Source: Janthinobacterium sp. (GTDB taxonomy: Bacteria > Pseudomonadota > Gammaproteobacteria > Burkholderiales > Chitinibacteraceae). Taken from it: a stretch of DNA of 64,000 nucleotides. The notes beneath the pieces were generated by a model that ran no database searches, had not been told where the DNA came from, and worked only from the letters and a program-made list of their open reading frames with translations. Of this stretch, positions 25,437-35,035 are shown in pieces. The stretch is from positions 37,736-101,735 of the forward strand of contig JANYCY010000028.1 of assembly GCA_025360045.1 (NCBI GenBank), in the 5' to 3' direction. The first letter of the stretch is position 1; every line of letters begins with the position of its first letter. The translations under genes were made by a program, and so were the position numbers.

Positions 25437-26213
25437 ATGAAACATATCTACCTTCTGGCCCTAGCGCTTGTTCTGACGAATCATGCTTTTGCACTCACGA
25501 ATGCAGAAAAAAAAGCCTTATTTTTTGGCATTGATAACCGTGTTTTTATTGAAGCCCCCTACGCAGCACCTTTTTCCGCGATAGGCCAGCTTGAAACCGT
25601 TGCCGCCAGCACCTGCACGGCCACCTTGGTCGCGCCTGATTTAGCGATTACCGCCGCACATTGCTTTTTGATGGATGCAAAAAAGCTGGATGCAGGCCGT
25701 TGGTTTAAAGCGGGCTTTCATAAGGGTGAATATCAGGCACGCTATCAAGTGCTGTCCCAAACATTCCACCCGCGCTTTAAAAAAGGCTTGGTGTATAAGG
25801 GCGATGACGTTTACATCCAAGACTCTGCTGCGACCTATGATATTGCTTGGCTAAAACTAAAATTAATTGATGGCAAAGCACCTAAGCCTTTGGCCCTATT
25901 TAGCGGCAATAAAGCAGAATTAAAAACCATTATTGCCGCCCATAAATCCTTAGCGACCCAAGCTGGCTTTGCCGAAGATCACGATACCGAGCTAACAGCA
26001 CACAAAGATTGCAAGATCACTCGCTTACGCCCAAACAACACTATTTATCATCGCTGCGACACATTAGCAGGGGATTCAGGCTCGCCTATTTGGCTAAATA
26101 CCGATACTGGCCCACAGATTATTGCAGTGCAAAGCTCTGCGCCAGATTGGTTTAATCGCAAAAAAGCCGATAACGTCGGTGTAACAGTCTTGCAACTACC
26201 GCCTAAACCCTGA
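25437..26213 (+). CDS. Secreted trypsin-like serine endopeptidase
   Basis: A 258-residue protease with signal peptide [19 protein letters not shown]. The catalytic triad is visible: His75 in ITAAHC, Asp135 in TYDIAWLKL, and Ser214 in [10 protein letters not shown]. The Cys pairs (TCTATL/AAHC and near RCDTLAG) fit the V8/trypsin-like secreted bacterial group. It lies directly after the asr-like gene's terminator, so is a separate transcription unit, although its Lys-rich neighbour would be a ready trypsin-type substrate; that is only a suggestion. The S1 pocket residue, and thus specificity, was not assigned. Confidence 0.9.
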   Translation: MKHIYLLALALVLTNHAFALTNAEKKALFFGIDNRVFIEAPYAAPFSAIGQLETVAASTCTATLVAPDLAITAAHCFLMDAKKLDAGRWFKAGFHKGEYQARYQVLSQTFHPRFKKGLVYKGDDVYIQDSAATYDIAWLKLKLIDGKAPKPLALFSGNKAELKTIIAAHKSLATQAGFAEDHDTELTAHKDCKITRLRPNNTIYHRCDTLAGDSGSPIWLNTDTGPQIIAVQSSAPDWFNRKKADNVGVTVLQLPPKP

Positions 26214-26245
26214 TAATTACGACTCAAAGGCGAAAAGGTAGAGAA

Positions 26246-27502
26246 ATGGATATCAAAGCTTATATGCAGCAAGTGGGTCGCCAAGCCCGTGCGGCGAGTC
26301 GGCACATGGCAAAAGCAGATACGCAGATCAAAAATCAGGCATTAAATGCGATTGCCGATGCGCTACTGCGCGATGCGGATACGCTACTCGCTGCCAATAA
26401 CCGCGATATGGAACAAGCAAAGCAAGATGGCTTAGAGCCAGCCATGCTTGATCGCCTGCTCATTACCGCTCAGACCATTGAAAGCATGGCCGATGGCCTG
26501 CGTCAGATTGCCAGCCTGCCCGACCCTGTTGGCGAGATGAGCGACTTTAAATTTCGCCCATCCGGCATCCAGCTCGGCAAAATGCGCGTGCCTTTGGGGG
26601 TGATTGGCATTATTTACGAAGCCCGCCCAAATGTGACGGCAGACGCCGCTGGCCTCTGTATTAAATCGGGCAATGCCACCATTTTACGTGGCGGCCGTGA
26701 AGCCTTTCATTGCAATCAAGCCATCGCGCTCTGTGTAAGCGAAGGGCTAAAAGCAGCAGGCTTGCCAGCGACTGCCGTACAAATTATTGAAACACCAGAT
26801 CGCGCTGCCGTGGGCGAGCTGATCACCATGAGCGAATTTGTCGATGTGATCGTGCCGCGCGGTGGTAAGGGTCTGATTACCCGCATTGCTGCGGATGCCC
26901 GCGTGCCCGTTATTAAGCATTTAGACGGCATTTGCCATGTGTATATCGATGAAGAAGCCGATCCCCTTAAGGCGATTGCGATTAGCGATAATGCCAAAAC
27001 GCATCGATATGGCACATGCAACACCATGGAAACGCTGCTGGTACACGAAACCGTTGCCGAGCTGATTTTGCCGCCTCTAGCCGAAATCTATGCAGCAAAA
27101 GGCGTTGAGCTACGTGGCTGCGCTAAAACGCTGGCCATACTGCCGCAAATCAACGCTGCGACAGAAGAAGACTGGGCTACCGAATATCTCGCACCTATTT
27201 TAGCCATTAAAATCGTCAGCGATTTAGACGAGGCGATTGAGCACATCAACACCTGGGGTAGCCATCATACCGATGCGATTGTTACCGAAAACTACACTAA
27301 ATCACGGCAATTCTTACGTGAAGTGGATTCATCTAGCGTGATGATTAATGCCTCTACCCGCTTTGCCGATGGCTTTGAATATGGCTTGGGTGCAGAAATT
27401 GGCATTTCCACCGATAAAATCCATGCTCGCGGCCCAGTTGGCTTAAATGGCTTAACCAGCGAGAAATGGATTGTCTTTGGCAACGGCGAAATTCGTAGCT
27501 AA
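26246..27502 (+). CDS. proA: Gamma-glutamyl phosphate reductase
   Basis: A 418-residue NADPH-dependent enzyme of the aldehyde dehydrogenase superfamily, converting gamma-glutamyl phosphate to glutamate semialdehyde in proline synthesis. Motifs: [53 protein letters not shown], catalytic Cys in [14 protein letters not shown], and [20 protein letters not shown]. An AAAAGGTAGAG site precedes the ATG. Its stop overlaps the nadD start (TAATG), so the two are translationally coupled. proB is not in the window. Confidence 0.97.
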   Translation: MDIKAYMQQVGRQARAASRHMAKADTQIKNQALNAIADALLRDADTLLAANNRDMEQAKQDGLEPAMLDRLLITAQTIESMADGLRQIASLPDPVGEMSDFKFRPSGIQLGKMRVPLGVIGIIYEARPNVTADAAGLCIKSGNATILRGGREAFHCNQAIALCVSEGLKAAGLPATAVQIIETPDRAAVGELITMSEFVDVIVPRGGKGLITRIAADARVPVIKHLDGICHVYIDEEADPLKAIAISDNAKTHRYGTCNTMETLLVHETVAELILPPLAEIYAAKGVELRGCAKTLAILPQINAATEEDWATEYLAPILAIKIVSDLDEAIEHINTWGSHHTDAIVTENYTKSRQFLREVDSSSVMINASTRFADGFEYGLGAEIGISTDKIHARGPVGLNGLTSEKWIVFGNGEIRS

Positions 27503-28131
27503 TGCAGCAGCGCACTCTGGGGATTTACGGTGGCACTTTTAACCCAGTGCATTTTGGGCATTTGATTATGGCGCGGGCATTTCGGGATACATTTGCTTTA
27601 CCCGAAGTGCGCTTGATCCCGACAGGAACACCGCCACATCGAATACCTGAAATCAGTGCCTTGCAACGTTTGGAATGGCTAAAAACCGCGTTAATTGGCG
27701 AACAAAATCTGATCGCTGATCATAGGGAGGTCAACAGGGGAAGCGTCAGCTTTACTTTTGATACCCTGACAGAATTACAACAAGAACAACCGCATAGCCT
27801 ATTAGTCTGGCTGATAGGTGGCGATTCATTTGCCCATCTGCCAAGCTGGTATCGATGGCAAGAATTGCTAGAAATGGGGCATTTGGTGGTTGTCAATCGC
27901 CCCGGTTTTGACGAGCTCCCCTTTGAAATAAAAAGGGAATTTGCCAAACGACATGTAGAAGCGTCCCCGCAAGCCTTGGCTCAGGGTAAAATCAGCGTAT
28001 TAGCTCTGCCGCTGATGTCCGTTTCTTCAACGGCCGTACGTGAGAAACTTGCGCGCGGCGAGGATGTAAGCGATCTAAGCCCGATTGCCGTAATATTGCA
28101 GCAATCGGGTCTTTACTCTAAAAACACTTAA
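27502..28131 (+). CDS. nadD: Nicotinate-nucleotide adenylyltransferase
   Basis: A 209-residue NaMN adenylyltransferase making deamido-NAD from nicotinate mononucleotide and ATP. The nucleotidyltransferase signature is GIYGGTFNPVHFGHLIMAR with its GxFxPxHxGH motif; LIGGDSFAHLPSWYRWQEL and the C-terminal SSTAVREKLARGEDVS (ISSTxxR) complete it. Starts one base inside the proA stop (TAATG). The proA-nadD-rsfS order is frequent in betaproteobacteria. Confidence 0.96.
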   Translation: MQQRTLGIYGGTFNPVHFGHLIMARAFRDTFALPEVRLIPTGTPPHRIPEISALQRLEWLKTALIGEQNLIADHREVNRGSVSFTFDTLTELQQEQPHSLLVWLIGGDSFAHLPSWYRWQELLEMGHLVVVNRPGFDELPFEIKREFAKRHVEASPQALAQGKISVLALPLMSVSSTAVREKLARGEDVSDLSPIAVILQQSGLYSKNT

Positions 28132-28256
28132 TGTGCTAAAAACACCTCATATGTTTTTAATATTTTGAAATACTGCTTTGTTGAGTTACTTATCAAGCAG
28201 CACAGCTATTGCGGCCACTTTGCAATCGCCACTTTTTACTTTGGAAACACATAACA

Positions 28257-28634
28257 ATGGCAATGAACGAATACACTCAAGCAATGCGCGCACTTGCAAT
28301 CACCGCGCTAGAAGACATCAAAGGTAAAGATATTGTTGACCTTGATACCACGGAACTCACCGACCTATTTGATTGCATGATTGTTTGTACTGGCGATTCA
28401 AACCGTCAAGTTCGCGCGCTGGCTAATAATGTAGCTGTAGATCTAAAAGCCAAAGGCTACGAAATCATGAGCACCGAAGGCCATGAATCTGGCGAATGGG
28501 TTTTAGTTGATGCTGGCTCCTTAGTCGTACATGTTATGCTGCCACCTGTTCGCGATTACTACGATCTGGAACAACTCTGGGGCGGTGTAAAACCAAGCTT
28601 TAGCGCACTGGGTAAGCCTTGGAGTGCAGTGTAA
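28257..28634 (+). CDS. rsfS: Ribosomal silencing factor RsfS (Iojap)
   Basis: A 125-residue RsfS/Iojap protein that binds L14 on the 50S subunit and blocks subunit joining under starvation. LEDIKGKDIVDLDTTELTDL, FDCMIVCTGDSNRQVRALAN, GEWVLVDAGSLVVHVMLPPV and YYDLEQLWGG are family signatures. MAMNEYTQ at 28257 is preferred over the frame open from 28209; Met at 28263 is also possible. It follows nadD by 125 bp. The usual next partner, rlmH, is absent here and a CHASE-PAS gene occurs instead. Confidence 0.95.
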   Translation: MAMNEYTQAMRALAITALEDIKGKDIVDLDTTELTDLFDCMIVCTGDSNRQVRALANNVAVDLKAKGYEIMSTEGHESGEWVLVDAGSLVVHVMLPPVRDYYDLEQLWGGVKPSFSALGKPWSAV

Positions 28635-28664
28635 TACCACTATTGCCGCCATAAGGTAGTGTTA

Positions 28665-28696
28665 AGCAGCCCGTTGGACTAAGTTCACGGGCTGCT
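28665..28696. repeat. Hairpin after rsfS
   Basis: AGCAGCCCGT and ACGGGCTGCT form a perfect 10-bp stem around a 12-nt loop. It lacks an immediate T tract (GGTCCCTC then AAAAAA follow), so it could be a 3' stabilising structure and not a clear intrinsic terminator. Confidence 0.6.
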
Positions 28697-28735
28697 GGTC
28701 CCTCAAAAAAGCAAAATATGTAGAGACTTTCTCAC

Positions 28736-30889
28736 ATGCGTATTTTATCGCTATCGCGCCACTACCGCGTGGCACTACGGACTTTCGTAATGGGGCTGCT
28801 GCTCACGGGCGGCTTACAAATTTGGCTTAACTTTCAGCATAAAAATCACGCCCAAATCCAATTAGAACACCTTGCCCGCCACTATGCTGAGCGCATTGAA
28901 GCGAAGCTAGATGCAGAAATCAATATTTTGCGAGGCATACAAAATGCTTTTATCGCAAACCCTAATCTAAGCAATCACACCTTCTCTACGATTTTAAAAC
29001 AACAAAGTATTCAAGGCCGCTTCCCAGACTTTGTTTCAATCCATTTTATTCGAGAAGTGGCCTCGGCTAATTTAGATGCCTATATTGCACATCGCCAGCT
29101 TGAAGACCCTACTTTCACCGTTAGTTTTGATAGCCCCCGCCCTGTATACCAAATCACCGATTATGTTTTCCCTGAAAACGCCCCTACACACGAGCCTATT
29201 GGTGTAGATATTAGTGCGCAAACAGCCAATTTAACCACGATTGAATATGCCAGAGATCAAGGACGTGGCATCGCCTCCCCTGCTTACCCTCTAAAAGGGT
29301 ATAAAACAGCCCCGATGGGTTTTGTTATCCACCTGCCTATTTACACCCCCAATAAAGCCATCAACAATCAAAAAGAAAGACGAGCCGCATTTATCGGCTC
29401 ACTCGGTGCGACCTTTACCATTACAAAAATGATGCAATGGTTAGACCAAGATATCAATAAATCTATTCACCTACAATTACAAGATACAGGCACAACATCT
29501 GCATTAAATGAAGCAGAAAAAAGTAAAATAATTTATCCAGAAACAAATCCATCACCGATTAGCGCTTATAGAGAACTAAACGCAAATGCATTAATTCAAT
29601 TTCCTGGTAGGCAATGGCGGCTGAATCTCCACGCTCCAGCAGAAGCATTTCCTCAACAAACTTCATTAAATTATGTACTGTGGGTAGTAGGTATTTTCCT
29701 CTCAATGTTTATTGCTCTTCTTTTACAACGACAAAAAAACAATCATGAATCTGCATTAGATTTAGCAGAACAAATTACTCAAGATTTACGTAAACACGAG
29801 CAGCACTTTCAGCAAATGGCTCAGCTGGCAGAGGAATCTCGCGACCTGATAATAAGCCGTGATTTGCAAGGAAAAATAATCTATGCCAATCGTGCGGCAC
29901 GTATTTATTTTGCAGAGAGCACCCCTGTTCTATTAGGAAAAAACAAACCCTTATTACTTTCTGCAGAGCTAGCAATGAGTGAAATTCCTATTTTGCAAGA
30001 ATGCCAGCATCGCAATACAGCAGATGAATTACACTTTTTCGAACTCACTTTATTTCCTCTTTATAATCAAGAAGAATTACATGTGGGCTCCGCCATGTTT
30101 GCGCACGATATCACCCCACACAAAGAGCTATTTATAGAGCTGCAAAAAAGTAGGGAACGTTTTGCATCCCTGCTTGAGCTGGCCGCTGATTGGCATTGGG
30201 AGCAGGATAAGGATTTTAGATTTACGCAAATCTCTGCAGGATTTTTTAACTTGCATGCCATTAATCGTAAATTATTAATAGGACAAACTCCTTGGGAATT
30301 AAGCGATGGACGCGTATCTACCGAGGAATGGCGTATTCATAAAGCACAGCTTGAGGCGCAGAAGAGCTTTAAAGATTTTATTTACACCATGCAAATTGGT
30401 GCAAATAGCGTCATTATTCAAACGTCAGGCCAACCTTACTTTAATGAGAAAAATGAATTTATGGGCTATCGCGGAATAGGCCATGATATTACAAGCAATA
30501 AAAAAAATGAACATGCCACTCAGCTTGAGCAGCAAAGAATCGCTGCAATATTAAACTCCATGGCCGATGGCATCATTACTTTGGCATTAAATGGGGACGT
30601 TGAATTTATCAATCCAGCCGCCATTCATTTACTCAGCTGCCGCGCAGTGACCGCTATTGGCAAGCATATTGATCATATTTATCGTGTCATTTCTATTGCA
30701 GAACGCACTCCCTTAGCCTCTTTACTCTCAATTGCATTAAGCTCAGTAGAAACGCCTCCCCCTTCTAGAGAAGTGCTGCTGCTCAATTCACGAAGCCAAT
30801 CCATGCTGATTCAAGAATGGGTGATTCATTTAAAAAATAGCAAAGGAACCCTGACAGGACTGGCTTTGCTATTTCGGACGATAGATTAG
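28736..30889 (+). CDS. CHASE-domain, multi-PAS membrane protein lacking an output domain
   Basis: A 717-residue protein: TM1 about residues 13-32; a periplasmic CHASE domain about 75-270 (EHLARHYAERIEAKLDAEIN, IHFIREVASANLDAYIAHRQ, VTYQI-like VYQITDYVFPENAP, IGVDISAQTANL); TM2 about 307-327 (LNYVLWVVGIFLSMFIALLL); then three PAS-like segments (about 350-470, 475-590, 595-715; for example AILNSMADGIITLALNGDVE). It ends LTGLALLFRTID, exactly where a PAS-to-GGDEF or PAS-to-kinase linker usually begins. No GGDEF, EAL, kinase or MCP signature follows; the next bases run straight into the end of the convergent kinase. A truncation that removed an output domain is likely. The true gene start could not be tested. 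Confidence 0.8.
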   Translation: MRILSLSRHYRVALRTFVMGLLLTGGLQIWLNFQHKNHAQIQLEHLARHYAERIEAKLDAEINILRGIQNAFIANPNLSNHTFSTILKQQSIQGRFPDFVSIHFIREVASANLDAYIAHRQLEDPTFTVSFDSPRPVYQITDYVFPENAPTHEPIGVDISAQTANLTTIEYARDQGRGIASPAYPLKGYKTAPMGFVIHLPIYTPNKAINNQKERRAAFIGSLGATFTITKMMQWLDQDINKSIHLQLQDTGTTSALNEAEKSKIIYPETNPSPISAYRELNANALIQFPGRQWRLNLHAPAEAFPQQTSLNYVLWVVGIFLSMFIALLLQRQKNNHESALDLAEQITQDLRKHEQHFQQMAQLAEESRDLIISRDLQGKIIYANRAARIYFAESTPVLLGKNKPLLLSAELAMSEIPILQECQHRNTADELHFFELTLFPLYNQEELHVGSAMFAHDITPHKELFIELQKSRERFASLLELAADWHWEQDKDFRFTQISAGFFNLHAINRKLLIGQTPWELSDGRVSTEEWRIHKAQLEAQKSFKDFIYTMQIGANSVIIQTSGQPYFNEKNEFMGYRGIGHDITSNKKNEHATQLEQQRIAAILNSMADGIITLALNGDVEFINPAAIHLLSCRAVTAIGKHIDHIYRVISIAERTPLASLLSIALSSVETPPPSREVLLLNSRSQSMLIQEWVIHLKNSKGTLTGLALLFRTID

Positions 30890-30891
30890 AG

Positions 30892-32337
30892 CTAAGGCAA
30901 AGTAATAGAAACCAATAATCCACCCTGAGGGTGATTGGTCAGCTCTAGCGTTCCACCATGCGCTTGCACGATATTTTGAGCGATTCCCAGCCCCAAGCCC
31001 ATGCCCTGCTGATTACTATTTCGGCCATGCTCTAAGCGAGTGTAAGGCTGAAACAAGGTACTCAATGCCTCAACAGGTACACCTGGGCCATCGTCGTGTA
31101 TTGTGATGCACACACCGCCTGCCACTTTACTGACCGCAATACGTGCAGCCTTCCCATAAAACAAAGCGTTATCTAGTAAGTTAACAATGGCACGGCGCAG
31201 TGCCAAGGGCTTGGCGGTTACTTTTAGCCCACATGGCTGGTAACTCACGTCGTGCCCTGCAAGCAACGAATCCCTTACCATGCGGCCAATCAATTGATCC
31301 AGAGCCAGCTCGGTGTGGTTTTCATGGATATCGGTGTCTTTTACGCTTTGCAAAGCGCCTTTTACCATCATATCCAGCTCGTCTAAATCTTCATGAAAAG
31401 CCTGACCTGCTTCTTCATCATCGAGCAATTCTGCGCGTAATTTCAACCGGGTAATCGGCGTGCGTAAATCGTGCGATATCGAGGCAAACAGACGTTCGCG
31501 GTCTTCTAAATAAAGCTGGATTCGTTCTCGCATCGCGGTGAACGCACGTGCGGTGCGCACAAACTCTCGGCTACCTGTTTCTGGCAAGGTGGGCGATTCG
31601 CCCTTACCAAAAGCAACCGCCGCTTCGGATAAGGCAGCCAGTGGTTGGGTAATCCAGCTCACCACCAAAATCGACAGCAGCAAGACGGTAGCAAGCGTTA
31701 AACCTTGCAAGAGCAAGCGATCAAACGGCAATGGATTGCCGTTGTCTAAAAAATAGGGATCGGGCATTAAGGTGGCCAAATACAGCCAACCACCCGGCTC
31801 AATCTCAGCCTGAATCACCAGTACCGGCGCGGGACGAGGCTTAATCAACAGAGTGTGCTCCACCCATTCTTCAGGTAAATCGGCAACCGTCACACCCTCA
31901 TCCGACACCACCAGACCATCGGGCATGGCAAAGCCAATACGCACATCCGATAGCCTTGGCAGATCATGGCTGAAGGTCAGCCGCACCATATCCAGCACCG
32001 CTTTAGACAGCGCCGACTCAGGAATATCTTTGATCTCTACGGGGGAGCGATTAACGCTGACAAAAAAACGCGTGCCGCCCATATCGCGCAATTGCTCGAT
32101 CAGGATAGGACGATAATTCGGTGGCAAGCTCTGGAAAAAACGCACGGCACTGGCAGCGCCAGCACCAATATGCTGGGCTGCCGCGCCAACCTCTAGCGCT
32201 GCCTTGGTTTTGAGCTGATTGGCCCACAACCAGTTACCAATCAGCATGGTGGTGAGCACCCCGAGCACCATGACAAGGGATAAACGCCCCAGCAAGGAAG
32301 GCGGCATCAAGCGCCGCGCCCAAGGGCTAAGGCGCAT
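30892..32337 (-). CDS. Sensor histidine kinase (EnvZ/GtrS-like) of the sugar-transport locus
   Basis: A 481-residue membrane kinase: TM1 near 16-36 (LLGRLSLVMVLGVLTTMLIG), a periplasmic domain of about 150 residues, TM2 (LLLQGLTLATVLLLSILVVS), HAMP, H-box FASISHDLRTPITRLKLRAE, N-box NLLDNALFYGKAARI, G-boxes DDGPGVPVEAL and GMGLGLGIAQNIV. The gene overlaps its response regulator by 11 bp. The arrangement, next to an unpaired sugar-binding protein and divergent from a sugar ABC transporter, is like the glucose-sensing GltR-GtrS pair of pseudomonads; that is an inference from neighbourhood. It converges tail-to-tail with the CHASE-PAS gene with a gap of 2 bp. Confidence 0.88.
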   Translation of the reverse strand: MRLSPWARRLMPPSLLGRLSLVMVLGVLTTMLIGNWLWANQLKTKAALEVGAAAQHIGAGAASAVRFFQSLPPNYRPILIEQLRDMGGTRFFVSVNRSPVEIKDIPESALSKAVLDMVRLTFSHDLPRLSDVRIGFAMPDGLVVSDEGVTVADLPEEWVEHTLLIKPRPAPVLVIQAEIEPGGWLYLATLMPDPYFLDNGNPLPFDRLLLQGLTLATVLLLSILVVSWITQPLAALSEAAVAFGKGESPTLPETGSREFVRTARAFTAMRERIQLYLEDRERLFASISHDLRTPITRLKLRAELLDDEEAGQAFHEDLDELDMMVKGALQSVKDTDIHENHTELALDQLIGRMVRDSLLAGHDVSYQPCGLKVTAKPLALRRAIVNLLDNALFYGKAARIAVSKVAGGVCITIHDDGPGVPVEALSTLFQPYTRLEHGRNSNQQGMGLGLGIAQNIVQAHGGTLELTNHPQGGLLVSITLP

Positions 32338-33043
32338 GGCTAGTACTCACTTGCGCCGAGAAAACATAGCCCGCGCCCCTAACCGTTTTAATCAGCTCGG
32401 GCTGTTTGCCATCGTCATGCAAGCGCTGGCGCAAGCGGCTGATTTGCACATCTAAGGAGCGATCGAGCGGCCCCACATCTCGGCCACGCGTTTGCTCGGC
32501 AAGGATATTTCTATCCAATATTTGCCCAGAATGCTCGGCAAAGTATTTAAGCAGCTGAAAATCCAATCCAGTCAGCACCACATTCACCCCCGCCGGATCG
32601 GTCAGGCTGCGCTCTACGGTATCTAGGCAAAAGCCAAGAAAATGGTAGTAACGTGGTGCAATGGCGTTGTCCAAGCCACTGCGACGATGAATCGCCTTGA
32701 TACGCGCCAGTAATTCGCGTGGATTATAGGGCTTGGCGATATAGTCATCGGCCCCCAGCTCTAGCCCTACAATTCGATCTGTTTCATCCGAATTCGCGGT
32801 CAACATAATAATCGCCACATTCGATTGCCGCCTTACCGCTTGGCAAAGCGCAAAGCCGTCGGTGTCGGGCAGCATTACGTCCAGAATCACTAGGCTTAAC
32901 TCTTCCTGATAGCGGGCAAATTCCGCCAGAAAGCTAGCACCATCGTGGGCCAAGTAAACCTCGTACTGGTTTTTTTCCAGATAGGTTTTAAGCAGGGTGC
33001 GCGTTTTTTGATCGTCATCGACCACTAAAATTTTACGACTCAT
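32327..33043 (-). CDS. OmpR-family response regulator of the sugar-transport locus
   Basis: A 238-residue response regulator: receiver MSRKILVVDDDQKTRTLLKT with phosphoacceptor Asp in LVILDVMLPDTDGFALCQ and LTANSDETDRIVGLELGADD, then winged helix (FQLLKYFAEHSGQILDRNIL, RSLDVQISRLRQRLHDDG, IKTVRGAGYVFSAQV). The start is MSRKI at 33043; the open frame continuing to 33184 is repeat-derived (B core). It probably controls the divergent ABC transporter genes. GltR-like by context. Confidence 0.9.
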   Translation of the reverse strand: MSRKILVVDDDQKTRTLLKTYLEKNQYEVYLAHDGASFLAEFARYQEELSLVILDVMLPDTDGFALCQAVRRQSNVAIIMLTANSDETDRIVGLELGADDYIAKPYNPRELLARIKAIHRRSGLDNAIAPRYYHFLGFCLDTVERSLTDPAGVNVVLTGLDFQLLKYFAEHSGQILDRNILAEQTRGRDVGPLDRSLDVQISRLRQRLHDDGKQPELIKTVRGAGYVFSAQVSTSHAP

Positions 33044-33080
33044 GGGAAACCTTTTAACTTGGTAACTAGCGTTACTTGTC

Positions 33081-33316
33081 TTTTTAGTGCCTGCGGCACG
33101 TTGATTTTGGTGCGGTGGCCACCGCAGGGGCCTTCCTTTCTTGAACGGCCAAGAAACGAAGCCAAACCACAACCTCAAAAACACGAAGGCTCCTCACTGC
33201 GGATAATCGCCTCGGCGTTGAGGCTGCTCGGGAGCAAGCCTCGCTACCCCTTTTCCGAAACCCCGAGCCGCTTACTCCTCGTGTCGCGGCTTCAGGGGGG
33301 ATTTAAGCCCCGCGCT
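33081..33316. repeat. Repeat B core, copy 1
   Basis: AGTGCCTGCGGCACGTTGAT begins this ~235-bp unit; landmarks are GGCCTTCCTTTCTTG, CGGCCAAGAAACGAAGCC, CTCACTGCGGATAATCG, TTTTCCGAAACCCCG and GGGGGATTTAAGCCCCGCG. Four other copies lie near 45325, 48552, 53101 and 54608. It separates the response-regulator gene from the upstream sugar-binding protein gene and lacks the terminal repeats seen around the copies at 45259 and 54541. On the minus strand it reads through FGFVSWPFKKGRPLRW. Confidence 0.85.
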
Positions 33317-33426
33317 ATGAGTCGCGATATAAATGTATTTTACTGAGGTTGAAACGACTCAAAACCTAAAAAACGGCTCAATTCAAAATAGGTTTTCTCC
33401 GTGGTTCAAGACTTGGATTTTCACTA

Positions 33427-34683
33427 TCAAATATCTTTTTCCCCTGCCCCTAAGGCGCGGACGATGCCTGCCATGCGGCGCTGTGCCTCGCTGGTGGGCA
33501 TTTGGGGATCCATAAAATAACGATGGACTTGCGCAACGATGGCGTCTTTTAAGGCTTCATCAGAGGCCATTCTATGGGTAAGGCTAGGTGCTTGCACCAT
33601 GCCACCTTTAACAAAGGTCTGCCATGAAGAGCGCGAGCAGCTATCCATCTGGCGAATATCGGCATCGCGCCGCACGGGTACAGAGCCTTTAATTCGGTTA
33701 TAGCCTGCTTGCACAGCAGGGGAAACAATCAGCTGGGCCAGTTTTTCCTGAGCGTCTTGCCGCGAGTAGTTACCGGCAAACATCACCAACGTATCGATGC
33801 TATAGAGATGCATATCTGCCGTTCCCGGCACCGCCACGCAGCCAAAAGCCACATCGGTCGCCAAGCCCCAAGCGTTTAACTCGCCCTTTACCCAATCGCC
33901 CATCATCATCATGGCGGCTTCGTCTTTTGCCAGCATTTTGGCCGTTAATGTCCAAGACTTTTCGGCGATAGGATCAGGCATATAGCGGCGCAAAGCGCGT
34001 AACCGCTCTAAGGCTCGACCTAAACGCGGATCGAAAAAAGCATTGGCACGCCGGCGCACAAATAGATCTCGATAATAAGCCGGGCCACCTTCGCTCAGCA
34101 CCAAGCTTTCAAACAGAGTAGCCACCTGCCAAGGCTCGCCACTTTGCGCGAGTGGGATAAAGCCTGCGCGTTTTATTTTATCTGCGGTTCGCTCAAACTC
34201 TGGCCAAGTTTGCGGCGGCTGCAAGCCCAATTGTTTGAAAATCTTCTGGTTATAAAACAAAGTATTGATGCGATGCACACCGAGTGGCGCAGCAATCACA
34301 TGGCCGCGTAGCCGAACCGAGGCATAGGGCGTGGGCAAAATCGACGCGCCCCATTTCGCTTGCTTAGCCACACCATCTAGCTCGAGTAACAATCCCAAAT
34401 CGCCCCATTCGGCAATGGCTGGGCCTATCAGCTGCGCCGCTTGCGGTGCTTTATCAGAAAGTACACGGCTTTTTAATACCTTCATCGCCCCCAAGCCAGA
34501 GCCGCCAGGAATCGCCGCATCTTTCCAATCTAAGCCTTCTTTTTCTAAACGAGAGACTAAGAAATCGGCCGCTCGGCGCTCAGACGCAGAAGTCCACCAA
34601 TGCAGCACCTCAAGCGTTTCGGCGCGCACAGGCAAGGCCAGCAGCAATACGCATACCGCAGCGTTAATGAAAACAATCAGCAA
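33427..34683 (-). CDS. Extracellular sugar-binding protein associated with the two-component system
   Basis: A 418-residue periplasmic protein with signal peptide (VFINAAVCVLLLALPVRA) and the COG1653/MalE-UgpB fold: LEVLHWWTSASERRAADFLV, FYNQKIFKQLGLQPPQTWPE, EGGPAYYRDLFVRRRANAFF. It shares its motif pattern with the transporter's own binding protein at 35036 (FYNKKIFKELGLNPPKT), so the two are paralogues. It lies upstream of the response regulator and kinase, divergent from the transporter, so it may present sugar to the sensor kinase. A redundant transport role is the alternative. B repeat DNA separates it from the regulator gene. Confidence 0.86.
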   Translation of the reverse strand: MLIVFINAAVCVLLLALPVRAETLEVLHWWTSASERRAADFLVSRLEKEGLDWKDAAIPGGSGLGAMKVLKSRVLSDKAPQAAQLIGPAIAEWGDLGLLLELDGVAKQAKWGASILPTPYASVRLRGHVIAAPLGVHRINTLFYNQKIFKQLGLQPPQTWPEFERTADKIKRAGFIPLAQSGEPWQVATLFESLVLSEGGPAYYRDLFVRRRANAFFDPRLGRALERLRALRRYMPDPIAEKSWTLTAKMLAKDEAAMMMMGDWVKGELNAWGLATDVAFGCVAVPGTADMHLYSIDTLVMFAGNYSRQDAQEKLAQLIVSPAVQAGYNRIKGSVPVRRDADIRQMDSCSRSSWQTFVKGGMVQAPSLTHRMASDEALKDAIVAQVHRYFMDPQMPTSEAQRRMAGIVRALGAGEKDI

Positions 34684-35035
34684 AATCTGAGACCTATATA
34701 AAGGATGCAGCGGACTATAACGTAAGCTATCTTGCTTATTTGTAAAATAATGTTGCTTGCCCCCATTTTATTTTGCAAGAGCAAAACATAGAGAATAAGC
34801 AGCTGCGTATTGATCAAAACCAAATAACGTGCATATTTACATGTAAAGAAATGTAACACTCCAACCTACTCAAAAACATATAAATTCAATATAAATCAGT
34901 CACTTAACAAAAACACAACAGCATAAAAAAGAGATTTACTGTCACCTTTTCAGGGGTGCTATTGTGATTTCGCCGCGAATAAAGCGTACAAAAAAATAGC
35001 GCTGAATGCGGTCAACCCTGAGGAGAGTCACCACA
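34684..35035. promoter_or_regulatory. Divergent promoter region of the two sugar-binding protein genes
   Basis: This 352-bp AT-rich stretch separates the two divergently transcribed binding-protein genes and should hold both promoters and the response-regulator site. No gene is seen. GAGGAGAG precedes the rightward start at 35036. A short inverted motif, TTTACATGTAAAG, lies near 34838; its role is not known. Confidence 0.6.
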
